The notes under the pieces were generated by a model. The model was given only the letters and a program-made list of their open reading frames with translations, did not search any database and was not told where the DNA came from. This document shows positions 30,138 to 38,970 of a DNA stretch of 64,000 nucleotides, piece after piece. The stretch lies in NCBI RefSeq assembly GCF_001718195.1, contig NZ_MCNV01000030.1:17975-81974 (forward strand), in the 5' to 3' direction. This DNA comes from Paraburkholderia nodosa. Lineage in GTDB: Bacteria > Pseudomonadota > Gammaproteobacteria > Burkholderiales > Burkholderiaceae. Numbering within the stretch: the first letter of the stretch is position 1; the number at the start of each line of letters is the position of its first letter. Both the position numbers and the translations under genes were made by a program.

Positions 30138-31201
30138 GCTGCCAGTCGATCGGTTGATTCGTCGCTGCCGTCGCTGTCGTTGTTCTCGTCGTCGACGTAG
30201 ACGAGGCGCTCGGAGCGCGCCTTCTGTTCGTCGAAGAACTGATTGACGGCGACGAGCTGCTCGCGCGTGGTGTCCAGCGTATTCATGCGGTGCCGGAACG
30301 TGTTGGCGCCGCAAAGGCCGCGAGTGTACCAGCCGATATGCTTGCGCGCAGTACGCACGCCCGTAAATTCACCGTAAAAAGCGTAGTGGTCCTCCAGATG
30401 CTCGTTCATGATCGACTGGATTTCGTCTACGCGCGGGGCCGGCAGCTGCTCGCCCGTCGCCAGGAAATGCTCGATTTCGCGGAACAGCCACGGGCGCCCC
30501 TGCGCCGCGCGGCCGATCATGATGGCGTCGGCGCCCGTGAGTGCGAGGACCTCGCGCGCCTTTTGCGGCGACGTAATGTCGCCGTTCGCGACCACCGGAA
30601 TGCGCGCGGCGGCCTTCACCGCGGCAATCGTTTCGTACTCCGCTTCACCGTGATAGAGATCGGCGCGCGTGCGGCCGTGCACGGTGAGCATGGCGATGCC
30701 GCTTTCTTCGGCAATGCGCGCGATGGTAAGTGCGTTGCGGTTGTCGCGGTCCCAGCCCGTGCGGATCTTGAGCGTGACGGGCACGGCGTCGGGGCCCACG
30801 CCCACGGCGTCGACCACGGCCTTGACGATGCGCGCGACGAGCGGCTCGTTCTGCAAGAGCGCCGAGCCGGCCGCGACGTTGCAGACCTTCTTGGCCGGGC
30901 AGCCCATGTTGATGTCGATGATCTGCGCGCCGTTCGCGACGTTGTAGCGCGCGGCTTCGGCCATCATTGCCGGATCGGCCCCGGCGATCTGCACCGAGAT
31001 CGGTTCCACTTCGCCCGCGTGATTGGCGCGGCGCATGGTCTTTTCGCTCTTCCAGAGCTGCGCGTTGGACGCGACCATTTCGGAGACCGCATAGCCCGCG
31101 CCGAGGCGCTTGCACAGCTGGCGGAACGGCCTGTCCGTGACACCCGCCATGGGGGCGACGAACAGGTTGTTACGCAAGGTGTGACGGCCGATAGTGAACA
31201 T
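30134..31201 (-). CDS. dusB: tRNA-dihydrouridine synthase B
   Basis: FMN enzyme that reduces uridines in the tRNA D-loop. It has 355 residues. Start region LFVAPMAGVTDRPFRQL, catalytic Cys101 in INMGCPAKKV, and the FMN motifs HGRTRADLYHGEAEY and NGDITSPQKA. I start at MFTIGRHTLRN, which aligns with E. coli DusB; 29 codons of open frame upstream are left out. The C-terminus has an unusual acidic tail (DDENNDSDGSDESTD). Confidence 0.95.
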   Translation of the reverse strand: MFTIGRHTLRNNLFVAPMAGVTDRPFRQLCKRLGAGYAVSEMVASNAQLWKSEKTMRRANHAGEVEPISVQIAGADPAMMAEAARYNVANGAQIIDINMGCPAKKVCNVAAGSALLQNEPLVARIVKAVVDAVGVGPDAVPVTLKIRTGWDRDNRNALTIARIAEESGIAMLTVHGRTRADLYHGEAEYETIAAVKAAARIPVVANGDITSPQKAREVLALTGADAIMIGRAAQGRPWLFREIEHFLATGEQLPAPRVDEIQSIMNEHLEDHYAFYGEFTGVRTARKHIGWYTRGLCGANTFRHRMNTLDTTREQLVAVNQFFDEQKARSERLVYVDDENNDSDGSDESTDRLAA

Positions 31202-31392
31202 GACGCGCGGGCGAGGCCGGTACCGCGATCCGGATGGCAATCCGGCCGGCGCGGCGATCGGCGTGAACTTGAAAAAGGGGAAACGCATATTTTAGCGTAA
31301 GCGCGATGCGAGGTCGCGCTGCGCGGACCCTGGTCTTGTCCCGGAGCGGCGTTGCCGCGCTCAAAGAAAAGCGATGCGACCCTTAGTTCGCC

Positions 31393-32682
31393 TCAACGCC
31401 GCTGCCCGAACATCATCTGCCGCGCGAGCGCCGTTTTCACGGGCGGTGCGAATTCGAGCGCCGTGAGCGCGAGCCCGCGCAGCGTGGCGAGTGGGCCGAA
31501 ATCGACGGTGAACAAGCGGGCGAGCGTATCCGTCGCGCCGATCGTCATGCGGCGGTCGAACGCGCGACGGCCGGCGAACTCGGCGAGTGCGCGCGGCGTG
31601 GCACCGTGCTGCGCGAGCGAATCGGCGAGCGCGTGGGCGTCGCGCAGACCGAGATTGAGACCCTGGCCCGCCACGGGATGCAGTGTTTGGGCCGCATTGC
31701 CGACCGCCGCGATGCGGCCGTGGCCGCAAACGAGGGCGTCGAGCGCGTTCAGGCCGAGCGCAAAGGCCGCGCGGCCGTGAACATGCGTGAAGCGGCCCAT
31801 GCGCGCCCCGAACGCCACGCCGAGTTCGGCGAGGAAATCGGCGTCCGAAAGCTGCGCGCGGCGCTCGGCCTGCGCCGGGGAGCAGCACCACACCAGCGCG
31901 TAATCCGCGCCGCGCACGCCGCCCATCGGCAGGAGCGCGATCGGGCCTTCGCTGGTGAAGCGCTCCCACGCGACGTGCGGTTGCGGGGCAGCTAGCGTCA
32001 CCACGCCGACCAGCGCCGTTTGCCCGTAGTCGCGCGTCCGTTTGGTTTCGGCGGCCGGCAGTGCGGCCTTGGCATCGGCTTCGTCGGCCTCTTCTGCATC
32101 GTCTTGCGCGTCGCGTGGCGGCGGCGTGCGATACAGGCCGCCCTCGGCGTTCACGAGGATACGCGTGCGCAGATGGCGCTCGACGCCCGCGCTCACGACC
32201 GGCAGCGTCACGCCGTCGTTCTCCACGACGGGATCGTGCGCCTGCGTGTGATGCAGCCAGTGCACCCGCGTGCCGCGCACGGCCTGCGCAAGCGCCTGAA
32301 CGATCGCGCCGTAGCGCGCCACGTAGCCGAGCGCGGGCAAGTCGTAATCGTGGCGGTCGATCAGCGTGCGCCCGAAATGGCCGCGCTGCGAAACATGGAT
32401 GCGCTCGATGGGCGTCGCGTCGTGCGGCCACGCGAGCGCTTCGAGCAGCGTGCGGCTGCCCTGCGAAACGGCGATGGCGCGCGGATCGCCGGCGCTGTCC
32501 TCGGGTTCGCGCGCGTCGATCAGCGCAATCGAGAGCCCTTGCGTGGCGCTGCGCCGCGCGAGCCAACCTGCGAGCGCGAGACCTACCGGCCCCGCGCCGA
32601 CGATCGTCACATCGTGGTCGAATTGAGCGGGCGCGTTCGCGCCGGTGGGAGTGTCGTTCGCGCTGCCGGAAACTGCGTTCAT
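31393..32682 (-). CDS. ubiH: UbiH/UbiF-family FAD-dependent hydroxylase
   Basis: Flavoprotein monooxygenase, most likely for a ring hydroxylation in ubiquinone synthesis. It has 429 residues. The FAD GXGXXG motif is TIVGAGPVGLALAG at about 26-39; the second FAD motif is GNAAQTLHPVAGQGLNLGLRD. A low-complexity acidic stretch near residue 200 (DAQDDAEEADEADAK) looks like an insertion. It lies directly after pepP, the arrangement seen for pepP-ubiH in E. coli. Which ring position it hydroxylates is inferred from that. Confidence 0.87.
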   Translation of the reverse strand: MNAVSGSANDTPTGANAPAQFDHDVTIVGAGPVGLALAGWLARRSATQGLSIALIDAREPEDSAGDPRAIAVSQGSRTLLEALAWPHDATPIERIHVSQRGHFGRTLIDRHDYDLPALGYVARYGAIVQALAQAVRGTRVHWLHHTQAHDPVVENDGVTLPVVSAGVERHLRTRILVNAEGGLYRTPPPRDAQDDAEEADEADAKAALPAAETKRTRDYGQTALVGVVTLAAPQPHVAWERFTSEGPIALLPMGGVRGADYALVWCCSPAQAERRAQLSDADFLAELGVAFGARMGRFTHVHGRAAFALGLNALDALVCGHGRIAAVGNAAQTLHPVAGQGLNLGLRDAHALADSLAQHGATPRALAEFAGRRAFDRRMTIGATDTLARLFTVDFGPLATLRGLALTALEFAPPVKTALARQMMFGQRR

Positions 32683-32733
32683 GTCGTTTGCTTCGCTTCG
32701 TGTGGAATCTTCGCGTCTGCGTTTCCGTCTGCG

Positions 32734-34221
32734 TCAGGCGCCGCGTTGCGCGCCCTGCATGAGCGCTTCGATTTCATCGGCGGCAACGGGCACGCCGCGC
32801 GTGATCAGCTCGCAGCCCGTTTCGGTGACGATGGCGTCGTCCTCGATGCGGATGCCGATGTCCCAGTAGCGCTCGGGCACGTCCTCGGCCGCGCGGATGT
32901 AGAGACCCGGCTCGATCGTGAGCGTCATGCCGGCGCGCAGCGTGCGCCACGGCGGCGGGGCGTCGGGCTTGTCTGCGCTTGCCTTAACGCCACGTTCGCC
33001 GCGTTCACGATAATCGCCCGCGTCGTGCACATCCATGCCGAGCCAGTGCCCGGTGCGATGCATATAGAAGCGCGCGTAGGCGCGCTCGGTAATCACGTCG
33101 TCGACGCTCGCAAAGCGCTGCCGGTCGATGATGCCGGTATCGAGCAGCCCCTGCGCGAGTACGCGCACCGCGGCGTCATGCGGCGCCTCGAAATTCACGC
33201 CGGCGCGCGTGGCGTCGATCGCGGCCTGCTGCGCGGCGAGGACGATGTCGTACAGCTCGCGTTGCGCGCTCGTGAAGCGGCCGCTCGCGGGGAAGGTGCG
33301 GGTGATGTCCGAGGCATAGCCGTTCAACTCGCACGCGGCGTCGATCAGCACGAGGTCGCCTTCGCGCGCCACCGCGTTGCCCGCTGGGTAGTGCAGCACG
33401 CACGCGTTCGCGCCTGCCGCGACGATCGAGCCGTAGGCGGGCGCCTGCGCGCCGTGCTTGCGGAACGTGTAGAGCAACTCCGCCTCGATCTCGTACTCGC
33501 GCATGCCGGGCCGGCATGTCTGCATCGCGCGAACGTGCGCGAGCGCCGAAATTTTTGCGGCGCGGCGCATCGTGTCGAGTTCGTGCGCATCCTTGATCAC
33601 GCGCATGTCGTCGAGCAGCGGCAGCAGGTCGTACGCGGCGGCCGGCGCCGTGACGCCGCTGCGCCCCTGCGCGCGCACCGCGTCGATCCAGCGCTTCACC
33701 TGCGCGTCGAAGCGATCGGAGGCCGCGAGCGCGTAGTGCAGCGCCGGACGGTTGGCGATGAACTGCGGGATGCGCGCATCGAGTTCGTCGGCAGGAAACG
33801 CGGCGTCGAAGCCAAACGCTTCGCGCGCGGCGTCCGGACCGAAGCGAAAGCCTTCCCACGTTTCGCGCTCAACGTTCTTCGCGCGGCAGAACAGAATGGC
33901 GGCGGGCTGGTTCTCGCCCGCGTTCGCGTCGAGCACGAGCAGCGCCTCGGGCTCGGTGAAGCCGGTGAGGTAGTAGAAGTAGCTGTCGTGCCGATACGGA
34001 TAGTCCGCGTCGCGATTGCGCAGCGCTTCGGGCGCGGTCGGCACGAGCGCGACACCGCCGCCCTGCGCACGCAGCGCTGCAAGCACACGTTCGCGGCGCG
34101 CGCGATAGAGCGCCGCGCCGCCGTCGGGGCCGCGCTGCATGTCGGCTGCGTCGGCCACGCTGGCCGCAGGTTGGGCTTCGCTCGAGGCGGCCGGGGCGCT
34201 TTGCTTGAGGGTCGAGTCCAT
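32734..34221 (-). CDS. pepP: Xaa-Pro aminopeptidase P
   Basis: Removes an N-terminal residue that precedes proline; uses a dinuclear metal centre. It has 495 residues, a little longer than E. coli PepP. The pita-bread fold motifs are LVLIDAACELNGYASDITRTFP (metal Asp), HRTGHWLGMDVHDAG (metal His), GMTLTIEPGLY (metal Glu) and DIGIRIEDD. The first 45 residues or so are Ala/Gln-rich and unlike the family. Start MDSTLKQ. Confidence 0.95.
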   Translation of the reverse strand: MDSTLKQSAPAASSEAQPAASVADAADMQRGPDGGAALYRARRERVLAALRAQGGGVALVPTAPEALRNRDADYPYRHDSYFYYLTGFTEPEALLVLDANAGENQPAAILFCRAKNVERETWEGFRFGPDAAREAFGFDAAFPADELDARIPQFIANRPALHYALAASDRFDAQVKRWIDAVRAQGRSGVTAPAAAYDLLPLLDDMRVIKDAHELDTMRRAAKISALAHVRAMQTCRPGMREYEIEAELLYTFRKHGAQAPAYGSIVAAGANACVLHYPAGNAVAREGDLVLIDAACELNGYASDITRTFPASGRFTSAQRELYDIVLAAQQAAIDATRAGVNFEAPHDAAVRVLAQGLLDTGIIDRQRFASVDDVITERAYARFYMHRTGHWLGMDVHDAGDYRERGERGVKASADKPDAPPPWRTLRAGMTLTIEPGLYIRAAEDVPERYWDIGIRIEDDAIVTETGCELITRGVPVAADEIEALMQGAQRGA

Positions 34222-34411
34222 CGTGAGATTGTAGCGCTGGCTACAAAGGCGCGCGCTGGCTCGCGGTGACCCCACCCGCGCGCCGCTATGGCCGGGTGTT
34301 GTCTCTTGCTGACATCATTTGTAGGAAAAATCCTGCACTGCAACAGACGGCGCGTCAGAAAATTACGAATCCAACGTATACTTCGGCCGGATTCCAGAAA
34401 AGGCAGGTGGT

Positions 34412-35023
34412 ATGAAACTTATCGGTTCGCTCGGCAGCCCGTATGTCCGCAAGGCGCGGATCACGCTCGCCGAAAAGAAAATCGACTACAAGCTGGTGCT
34501 CGAAAACGTGTGGGGCGAGGAAACGGCGATTCACGATTTCAACCCGCTCGGCAAGGTTCCGTGTCTCGTGATGGACGACGGCGAGGCCGTGTTCGACTCG
34601 CGCGTGATCTGCGAGTACGTCGACATGCTCTCGCCCGTGGCCAAGCTCATTCCGCCCGCAGGACGTGAGCGCATTGAAGTGCGTTGCTGGGAGGCGCTCG
34701 CCGACGGGATGCTCGACGCCACCGTGCTGATCCGCCTCGAAGGCACGCAGCGCACGCCGGAACAGCGCAACGAGGCGTGGGTGAAGCGCCAGGAGCGCAA
34801 GATCCACGAGAGCCTCGCCGCGATGGCCAAGGGGCTCGACGGCAACCCGTGGTGCGCGGGCAACCGCTACACGATCGCGGATATTGCCGTGGGCTGCGCA
34901 CTCGGCTATCTCGACTTCCGCATGCCGGAACTGAACTGGCGCGAGGCGCATCCGAATCTCGCGCGCCACTTCGAGAAGCTTTCGCAGCGTCAATCGTTCG
35001 TCGACACGGTGCCGCAAGGCTGA
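34412..35023 (+). CDS. Glutathione S-transferase family protein
   Basis: 203 residues with the GST N-terminal thioredoxin fold (MKLIGSLGSPYVRKARITL), the glutathione-binding FNPLGKVPCLVMDD and VFDSRVICEYVD, and the helical C-terminal domain with RYTIADIAVGCALGYLDFR. The Ser9-Pro10 region would hold glutathione. Resembles E. coli YibF; substrate unknown. RBS AAGGCAGG. Divergent from pepP. Confidence 0.92.
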   Translation: MKLIGSLGSPYVRKARITLAEKKIDYKLVLENVWGEETAIHDFNPLGKVPCLVMDDGEAVFDSRVICEYVDMLSPVAKLIPPAGRERIEVRCWEALADGMLDATVLIRLEGTQRTPEQRNEAWVKRQERKIHESLAAMAKGLDGNPWCAGNRYTIADIAVGCALGYLDFRMPELNWREAHPNLARHFEKLSQRQSFVDTVPQG

Positions 35024-35057
35024 CGTCCAGTCCATCTGCAACTGACGTGACTTAAAC

Positions 35058-35094
35058 AAAACGCCCGACGGCATGATGCGCCGTCGGGCGTTTT
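35058..35094. terminator. Bidirectional terminator GST / glutamate-synthase-like gene
   Basis: AAAACGCCCGACGGcatgatgcgCCGTCGGGCGTTTT, a long perfect hairpin between converging genes. Confidence 0.94.
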
Positions 35095-35118
35095 CGTTCA
35101 AGCCGCGGATCGCCTTCC

Positions 35119-36726
35119 TCAGACGATCTTTTCCTCGGCCGGCGCGAACGAATCGCTGCGTGCAACCGGCCACCACTTCTCGTACAGCTGATAGCGATAG
35201 CGGCCTTCGAGCAGATCGCCGGGCTTCAGGTACTTGAGCAGTTCCGACATCAGCTTTACTTCATACGACGACACGCGCCGCACGATGTGATGCGCGCGCA
35301 GATCCGATGGGCTCGCGAGACCCGCGGCCTGAATCAGCTCCTGCAGCGCGTGCAGCGTGTTGTGGTGGAAGTTGAAGACGCGCTCGCCCTTGTCCGGCAC
35401 GTTCAGCGCGCGCTGGCGCACGGGGTCTTGCGTGGCGACGCCGGTGGGGCAGCGGTCCGAGTGGCACTTCTGCGCCTGGATGCAGCCGACGGCGAACATG
35501 AAGCCGCGCGCCGAGTTCACCCAGTCCGCGCCGATCGCGAGCGTGCGCGCGATATCGAACGCCGTGATGATCTTGCCGCTCGCACCGATCCTGATCTTGT
35601 CGCGCAGGCCGATGCCCACGAGCGTGTTGTGCACGAGAAGCAGCCCTTCCTGCAGGGGCGTGCCGATGTGATCGGTGAACTCGAGCGGCGCTGCGCCCGT
35701 GCCGCCTTCCGCGCCGTCCACGACGATGAAGTCGGGCAGGATGCCGGTTTCCAGCATCGCCTTGGCGATGCCGAAAAACTCCCACGGATGGCCGATGCAC
35801 AGCTTGAAGCCCGTGGGTTTGCCGCCCGAGAGCTTGCGCAGGCGCTCGATGAATTCGAGCAGGCCGCGCGGCGTGGAGAACTCCGAATGGCGCGCAGGCG
35901 AGACGCAATCCTTGCCGATGGGAATGCCGCGCGTTTCGGCGATCTCGGGCGTGACCTTGGCCGCGAGCAGCATGCCGCCGTGGCCAGGCTTCGCGCCTTG
36001 CGAGAGCTTCACCTCGATCATCTTCACCTGCGGCTCGTTCGCGAGGCGCTGGAATTTTTCGGCGCTGAAGGTGCCGTCGTCGTTGCGGCAGCCGAAGTAG
36101 CCCGAGGCGATCTCCCAGATGATGTCGCCGCCATTTTCGCGGTGATATTTCGACATCGAGCCTTCGCCGGTGTCGTGCGCGAAGCCGCCTTTCTTCGCGC
36201 CCATATTGAGCGCGCGGATGGCATTCGCGGACAGCGCGCCGAAGCTCATCGCCGAGATGTTGAAGATCGACATCGAGTACGGTTGCGCGCGGTTGGCGCC
36301 CACGAGCACGCGGAAGTCGCTGCCTGCGAGCTTCGTCGGCGCGAGCGAATGGCTGATCCACTCGTGGCCCACGGCCTTCACGTCGAGTTCGGTGCCGTAC
36401 GGGCGGCTGTCCACCGCGTTCTTCGCGCGTTGGTAGACGAGGCTGCGCTGGGCGAGCGAGAACGGCTTTTCGTCGGTGTCGTCCTCGACGAAGTACTGGC
36501 GGATCTCGGGCCGCACGAACTCGAACAGGAAGCGCAGATGACCCCAGATCGGGTAGTTGCGCAGGATCGCGTGGCGCTCCTGGAACATGTCGTAGAGGCC
36601 GAGCGCGACGAGCAGCGCGGGCACGATCATGCAGTACCACGACAGGCGATGGAGCGCGGCAGCGGCGGCACAGGCCGCGAGCAGCAGCACCGCGCCCCAC
36701 ATGGCGAGATAACGTCGGGAAAACAT
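35119..36726 (-). CDS. Membrane-anchored FMN-binding glutamate-synthase-like protein
   Basis: 535 residues: two predicted N-terminal membrane helices (about 5-22 and 28-45), then the FMN/glutamate-synthase central domain of GltB. SIFNISAMSFGALSANAI, GYFGCRNDDGTFS, KPGHGGMLLAAKVT and the C-X5-C-X4-C set in CIQAQKCHSDRCPTG are seen; in GltB this set binds a [3Fe-4S] cluster. The glutaminase domain of GltB is absent, so it cannot be a complete glutamate synthase on its own. Function unknown. GAGGAG stands 8 bases before the ATG. Confidence 0.9.
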   Translation of the reverse strand: MFSRRYLAMWGAVLLLAACAAAAALHRLSWYCMIVPALLVALGLYDMFQERHAILRNYPIWGHLRFLFEFVRPEIRQYFVEDDTDEKPFSLAQRSLVYQRAKNAVDSRPYGTELDVKAVGHEWISHSLAPTKLAGSDFRVLVGANRAQPYSMSIFNISAMSFGALSANAIRALNMGAKKGGFAHDTGEGSMSKYHRENGGDIIWEIASGYFGCRNDDGTFSAEKFQRLANEPQVKMIEVKLSQGAKPGHGGMLLAAKVTPEIAETRGIPIGKDCVSPARHSEFSTPRGLLEFIERLRKLSGGKPTGFKLCIGHPWEFFGIAKAMLETGILPDFIVVDGAEGGTGAAPLEFTDHIGTPLQEGLLLVHNTLVGIGLRDKIRIGASGKIITAFDIARTLAIGADWVNSARGFMFAVGCIQAQKCHSDRCPTGVATQDPVRQRALNVPDKGERVFNFHHNTLHALQELIQAAGLASPSDLRAHHIVRRVSSYEVKLMSELLKYLKPGDLLEGRYRYQLYEKWWPVARSDSFAPAEEKIV

Positions 36727-36907
36727 TGGGGGGAACTCCTCGAACTTGATGTAATGCGCGCGCCTGCTCTCCTCTTGTGAAGGGGCGGCGCGCGTGAGCC
36801 GCGCGGTTGCTGGGCGCGGCTTGCGGGAATGATGCCGCAAGTTCGTGAAACTGGCAGGCAAGCGGGCAGTGTCGTTCGAGCGGCCTGTGGGAGGCTTCAA
36901 AAGTCGG

Positions 36908-36936
36908 ATAAAAAACGCGGCGCCCAGGGCGCCGCG
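36908..36936 (-). terminator. Terminator after mnmA
   Basis: On the minus strand GCGGCGCCCTGGGCGCCGC followed by GTTTTTTA; lies 37 bp past the mnmA stop. Confidence 0.85.
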
Positions 36937-36972
36937 CGGTGTTTCCTTACGTTTTGCCTGACGCAGCTTGCG

Positions 36973-38169
36973 TCACGCGGCCGTCGCCGCAGCAGGCTTC
37001 TTGCGCGGGACGCGCTTCCTTTTCTTCGGCGCTTCGGGCGGCAGCACGGCGGGCACGTGCGGCGCGAGCGTCGTTACCGCCTCGACGATGCCACCACCCA
37101 GGCAAACGTCGCCGTCGTAGAGCACCGCCGACTGGCCGGGCGTCACGGCCCATTGCGCGTCGGGAAAACGCAGCGTGAACTGGCCCGCGCCGAATTCGTC
37201 TGCGGTATGGAACGAGCAGGGCGCATCGGCCTGGCGATAGCGCGTTTTCGCGCCGCATGCATGGTCCTGCGCCGGCGGCTCGCCCGCCACCCAGCTCACG
37301 TTGCCTGCGCGCAGCTCGTGCGCGAGCAGCCACGGATGATCGTGGCCCTGCACGACGTAGAGCGTGTTCGAGGCCATGTCCTTGCCCGCCACGAACCACG
37401 GATCGCCGCTGCCGTCCTTGCTGCCGCCAAGGCCAATGCCCTTGCGTTGCCCGAACGTGTAGAACGCGAGGCCGATATGCTCGCCGACCACCTTGCCGTC
37501 GGGCGTCATCATCGGGCCGGGTTGGGTCGGCAGATAGCGGTTGAGGAAGTCGCGGAACGGCCGCTCGCCGATGAAGCAGATTCCTGTGGAATCCTTCTTT
37601 TTCGCGTTCGGCAGGCCGATCTTTTCGGCGATCTCGCGCACCTTCGTCTTGGGGATCTCGCCGAGCGGGAACATCGTCTTCGAAAGCTGCGCCTGGTTCA
37701 GGCGATGCAGGAAGTACGACTGATCTTTCGTGTGGTCGAGCGCCTTCAGCAGTTCGAAGCGTCCGTTGCTCTCGTTCTGGCGCACGCGCGCGTAGTGGCC
37801 CGTGGCGATCGTTTCCGCGCCGAGCGACATGGCGTGGTCGAGAAAGGCCTTGAACTTGATCTCGGCGTTGCACAGCACGTCCGGGTTCGGCGTGCGTCCC
37901 GCGGAATACTCGCGCAGGAACTCCGCGAACACGCGGTCCTTGTATTCGGCGGCGAAGTTCACGGCCTCGACGTCGATGCCGATCAGGTCCGCGACCGACA
38001 CCACGTCGATCCAGTCCTGACGCGTCGAGCAGTACTCGCCGTCGTCGTCGTCTTCCCAGTTCTTCATGAAGAGACCGACGACGTCGAATCCCTGCTCCTT
38101 GAGCAGCCATGCGGTAACCGACGAATCGACGCCGCCCGACATGCCTACCACGACCTTACGTTTGCTCAT
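36973..38169 (-). CDS. mnmA: tRNA-specific 2-thiouridylase MnmA
   Basis: Thiolates U34 of tRNA-Lys, -Glu and -Gln. It has 398 residues. PP-loop GMSGGVDSS at 9-17, catalytic cysteines at Cys100 (DVLCNAEIKF) and Cys198 (STGICFIGE), and GQRKGIGLGG further on. About 30 residues longer than E. coli MnmA, mainly a basic tail (KKRKRVPRKKPAAA). Last gene of a pair with the NUDIX gene 12 bp upstream. Confidence 0.97.
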   Translation of the reverse strand: MSKRKVVVGMSGGVDSSVTAWLLKEQGFDVVGLFMKNWEDDDDGEYCSTRQDWIDVVSVADLIGIDVEAVNFAAEYKDRVFAEFLREYSAGRTPNPDVLCNAEIKFKAFLDHAMSLGAETIATGHYARVRQNESNGRFELLKALDHTKDQSYFLHRLNQAQLSKTMFPLGEIPKTKVREIAEKIGLPNAKKKDSTGICFIGERPFRDFLNRYLPTQPGPMMTPDGKVVGEHIGLAFYTFGQRKGIGLGGSKDGSGDPWFVAGKDMASNTLYVVQGHDHPWLLAHELRAGNVSWVAGEPPAQDHACGAKTRYRQADAPCSFHTADEFGAGQFTLRFPDAQWAVTPGQSAVLYDGDVCLGGGIVEAVTTLAPHVPAVLPPEAPKKRKRVPRKKPAAATAA

Positions 38170-38181
38170 TTCGTTGCTGCC

Positions 38182-38676
38182 TTAGTTCATCCCGGGTGCT
38201 GCCTTCGGTGCCGTCGCGTGCGTCTGGATGAAATCCAGCGGCACGCGCTTGCCGGCGAGGTAATCGTCGACACAGCGCATCACGAGCGGCGTGCGATGGC
38301 GCTCGCTTGCCGCGCGCATCTCGTCCACGCTCATCCACACCGTGCGGACGATATCCGGATCGAGCGCGCGATCCTCCGCCTCGGCTGCGACTCTGCCGCA
38401 GTATGTGAAGCGCACGTACGTTGCACCGCTCTCGCCGGGCTTGCCGAAGTGCGTCATATACACGCCGACCAGCGCTTCGGGCGTGAACGCATGTGCGGTT
38501 TCCTCGAGCGTTTCGCGCACTACGGCCTCGTGCAGCGTTTCGCCGGCTTCCAGATGGCCGGCGGGCTGGTTCAGACGCAGTCCAGATGGCGTGTGCTCTT
38601 CGACGAGTAGAAAGCGCCCGTCGCGCTCGACGATCGCGGCCACGGTGACGTGGGGTGCCCAGGTTTCCTCATTCAT
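38182..38676 (-). CDS. NUDIX hydrolase, NudJ-like
   Basis: 164 residues with a NUDIX box at about 40-62 (GHLEAGETLHEAVVRETLEET); the last G of the consensus is Ala here. The wording around it matches E. coli NudJ (phosphatase for HMP-PP and nucleoside phosphates), and nudJ also neighbours mnmA in E. coli. Start at MNEETWAPHV, where the domain begins. Confidence 0.9.
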   Translation of the reverse strand: MNEETWAPHVTVAAIVERDGRFLLVEEHTPSGLRLNQPAGHLEAGETLHEAVVRETLEETAHAFTPEALVGVYMTHFGKPGESGATYVRFTYCGRVAAEAEDRALDPDIVRTVWMSVDEMRAASERHRTPLVMRCVDDYLAGKRVPLDFIQTHATAPKAAPGMN

Positions 38677-38970
38677 GGGCCGGTATTTTACCGGGACGGC
38701 GCGAACGCTGCCGGGGGCCGGATCGGGCCCCAGAGGGCACTTGCCTGGATCGGCTGGCACTGCCGACCGTCCGGTCGGACGACACGGCGTGTTGTGTGCA
38801 TCGCACAAAAACGGGCAATTCCCGCTACAAAGGCGTCGCTGCTTTCGGTTAAAGTGGTGCCGTCGTTTGCCGTTGCAATGGATGCCGGCGCTTGAACGCC
38901 GTTTGTCGGCCTCCCTTCGCTCGATTCGAGCCAGAACAGCTAGAACAAGAAGGTCGAGGAGGAAACAACG

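Noticed and set aside
31202..31288. A 29-codon N-terminal extension of dusB
   Set aside because: The extension has no counterpart in the family; the core starts exactly at MFTIGRHTLRN.
38677..38970. A riboswitch or transposon remnant between the NUDIX gene and pntAA
   Set aside because: The 294 bp hold only short GC palindromes and no known aptamer pattern; ordinary divergent promoters suffice.
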